From: Bradyrhizobium sp.
GTDB lineage: Bacteria > Pseudomonadota > Alphaproteobacteria > Rhizobiales > Xanthobacteraceae
Direction of reading: 5' to 3'
DNA: 5,626 nucleotides
NCBI GenBank assembly: GCA_013695565.1
Contig: JACDAG010000421.1
Span: forward strand, 1 to 5,626
Shown here: positions 4,576 through 5,626 of the stretch, in pieces
How positions within the stretch are numbered: the first letter of the stretch is position 1
How the letters are laid out: each line of letters opens with the position of its first letter
The notes under the pieces: generated by a model
Seen by the model: the letters and a program-made list of their open reading frames with translations, nothing else
Told to the model about the DNA's origin: nothing
The model's database searches: none
Position numbers and translations under genes: made by a program

Positions 4576-4739
4576 AAGTCGACTCCCTGAATGGGCATTC
4601 ATCAATCTAACGGGGGTTAAGAGCGGAAATCGCTTTATGTTCGGTTCCAATTTGCGAAAGATGCGGGAACCCGGCCTTTCCGGGAGCCGGCGCTGGTTTT
4701 TCATCTCGCGGATTTTTCATTTGTTGGAGCTGAACTCAT
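4576..4739. promoter_or_regulatory. Divergent promoter region between response regulator and SDR genes
   Basis: This 164-bp interval must drive transcription both ways. It holds a GGAAC-type motif on each strand: GGAAC at 4666-4670 on plus and the complement GTTCC at 4644-4648 for the minus strand. GGAAC is the -35 element of EcfG general-stress promoters in rhizobia. The matching -10 (CGTT at 16-17 bases) is imperfect on both sides: CGCT at 18 bases on minus, CGGC at 17 on plus. The SDR ribosome binding site TGGAG ends at 4729, ten bases before its ATG. Confidence 0.35.
4583..4588 (-). promoter_or_regulatory. Ribosome binding site that decides the response regulator start
   Basis: On the minus strand AGGGAG stands seven bases before ATG 4575. 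The longer in-frame start at 4704 has no such motif near it and would add 43 residues that are not part of a receiver fold. This favours the 131-residue product. Confidence 0.75.
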
Positions 4740-5588
4740 ATGACTGCAATCAATGGATCGGCGGCCGCCGTCACCGGGGCCGCCAGCGGCATCGGACGTG
4801 CGCTGGCGCTGACATTGGCCGAGCGCGGCTGCGATCTGGCGCTGGCCGATCGTGACGAGGCTGGCCTGCAATCGGTCGCCGCCGAGATCGCCAAGACGAC
4901 GCAGCGCAAGGTCAGCACGCACCGCGTCGATGTCGGCGAACCCGGCCAGATCCTGGAATTCGCCGCGGCGGCCGCCGCCGCGCATCCCGGGCTGAACATC
5001 GTGATCAACAATGCCGGCGTCGCCCTGCTCGGCAATTTCAACGAGGTCGATCAGGCGCAGATGGAGTGGCTGTTCGACATCAATTTCTGGGGCGTGGTGC
5101 ATGGCACGCGCGCCTTCCTGCCGATACTGGCGAAGCAGCGCGAGGCCCATATCGTCAATTTGTCCTCGATCTTCGGCATCGTCGCGCCGCCCGGCCAGAC
5201 CGCGTATTGCGCGGCGAAATTCGCGGTGCGCGGCTTTTCGGAGAGCCTGCGGCATGAACTGGCGATGGCGAACAGTTCGGTGCGATTGACGGTGGTCCAT
5301 CCCGGCGGCGTCGCCACCAACATCGCGCGCAACTCCCGCACCGGCACCGGCATCACCGACAACGCCCGCCGCGCCGAATCGATCGACCGCTTCGAGGCGA
5401 TGGCGACAAAATCGCCGGCGGCCGCGGCGCAGCGCATCATCACCGGGATCGAGAAGAACCAGCCGCGCATCCTGATCGGCAGCGACGCGCGCTTCATGGA
5501 TCTGCTGCAACGCTTCCGGCCGGCGACCTATTGGGCGGTGCTGGCGAAGCGGATCCAGAAGATGATGAATGTGGAGAAGGGGTCGTAG
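4740..5588 (+). CDS. Classical short-chain dehydrogenase/reductase (SDR)
   Basis: 282 residues, a little longer than the typical 250 of the classical SDR family of soluble NAD(P)H oxidoreductases. All hallmarks are present: cofactor motif TGAASGIG (12-19), an acidic residue D37 at the end of the second strand, which favours NAD over NADP (although R38 follows), D64-V65 for the adenine ring, NNAG (90-93), and the catalytic tetrad N115, S143, Y156 and K160 in FDINFWG, NLSSIFG and YCAAK. The HPGGVATN segment (187-194) closes the nicotinamide site. The C-terminal 40 residues (FMDLLQRFRPATYWAVLAKRI) are the added substrate-side cap. An alcohol, hydroxy-acid or lipid-like substrate is possible, but none can be named. 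ATG 4740 is preceded by TGGAG at ten-base spacing. An alanine run (75-81) lies in a helix and is probably neutral. The gene stands alone, divergent from the response regulator. Confidence 0.93.
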   Translation: MTAINGSAAAVTGAASGIGRALALTLAERGCDLALADRDEAGLQSVAAEIAKTTQRKVSTHRVDVGEPGQILEFAAAAAAAHPGLNIVINNAGVALLGNFNEVDQAQMEWLFDINFWGVVHGTRAFLPILAKQREAHIVNLSSIFGIVAPPGQTAYCAAKFAVRGFSESLRHELAMANSSVRLTVVHPGGVATNIARNSRTGTGITDNARRAESIDRFEAMATKSPAAAAQRIITGIEKNQPRILIGSDARFMDLLQRFRPATYWAVLAKRIQKMMNVEKGS

Positions 5589-5615
5589 GGGGGCGCTACC
5601 TGCTCCGAAGGAAGT

Positions 5616-5626
5616 TGTCGTCCCCC
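5616..5626. repeat. Probable start of a second palindromic repeat copy, cut by the window end
   Basis: TGTCGTCCCC at 5616-5625 is identical to the first ten bases of the left arm of the repeat at 836, in the same orientation. It also sits in a comparable place, 27 bases after a gene's stop codon. Only ten bases are available, so this is a suggestion that sequence past the window would settle. Confidence 0.45.

Noticed and set aside
4701..5510. Long open frame on the minus strand opposite the SDR gene
   Set aside because: The SDR on the plus strand has every catalytic motif. The antisense product is Arg/Asp/Gly-rich and unlike any fold, and it has no ribosome binding site.

Overview
The window is a GC-rich stretch of an alphaproteobacterial chromosome. 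The product types and a dispersed palindromic repeat whose sequence I recognise from Bradyrhizobium/Rhodopseudomonas-type genomes point to the Nitrobacteraceae (Bradyrhizobium group); this placement is inferred, not proven. No phage, transposase, CRISPR, tRNA or rRNA is visible. Most of the window is ordinary chromosomal housekeeping, signalling and metabolism.

Layout, left to right. (1) Positions 1-747 (+) hold the C-terminal five sixths of a heat-shock sigma factor RpoH, closed by a strong GNRA-loop terminator. (2) A 133-bp composite palindromic repeat fills the convergent gap at 836-968. (3) On the minus strand, a membrane-bound diguanylate cyclase (1640-2857) is followed 36 bp later by a secreted zinc-dependent peptidoglycan amidase (980-1603), probably in one transcript. 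(4) A 426-bp gene-free interval (2858-3283) contains a perfect DnaA box and several potential RNA stems. It leads into a 22-residue, almost purely Lys/Ala peptide gene (3284-3352, +) with an excellent ribosome binding site and two following stem-loops. (5) On the minus strand, a single-domain response regulator (4180-4575) lies upstream of a LysE/RhtB-family exporter (3473-4099). (6) Divergent from these is a classical short-chain dehydrogenase/reductase (4740-5588, +). The last bases of the window look like the start of a second copy of the palindromic repeat.

Possible links: RpoH, the orphan receiver and the diguanylate cyclase are all regulators. The cyclase/amidase pair could tie c-di-GMP signalling to the cell wall, but nothing in the sequence proves a joint pathway. 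The least explained item is the (KKA)n peptide gene with its long structured upstream region. It has every hallmark of a real, strongly translated gene and would be missed by standard length cut-offs.
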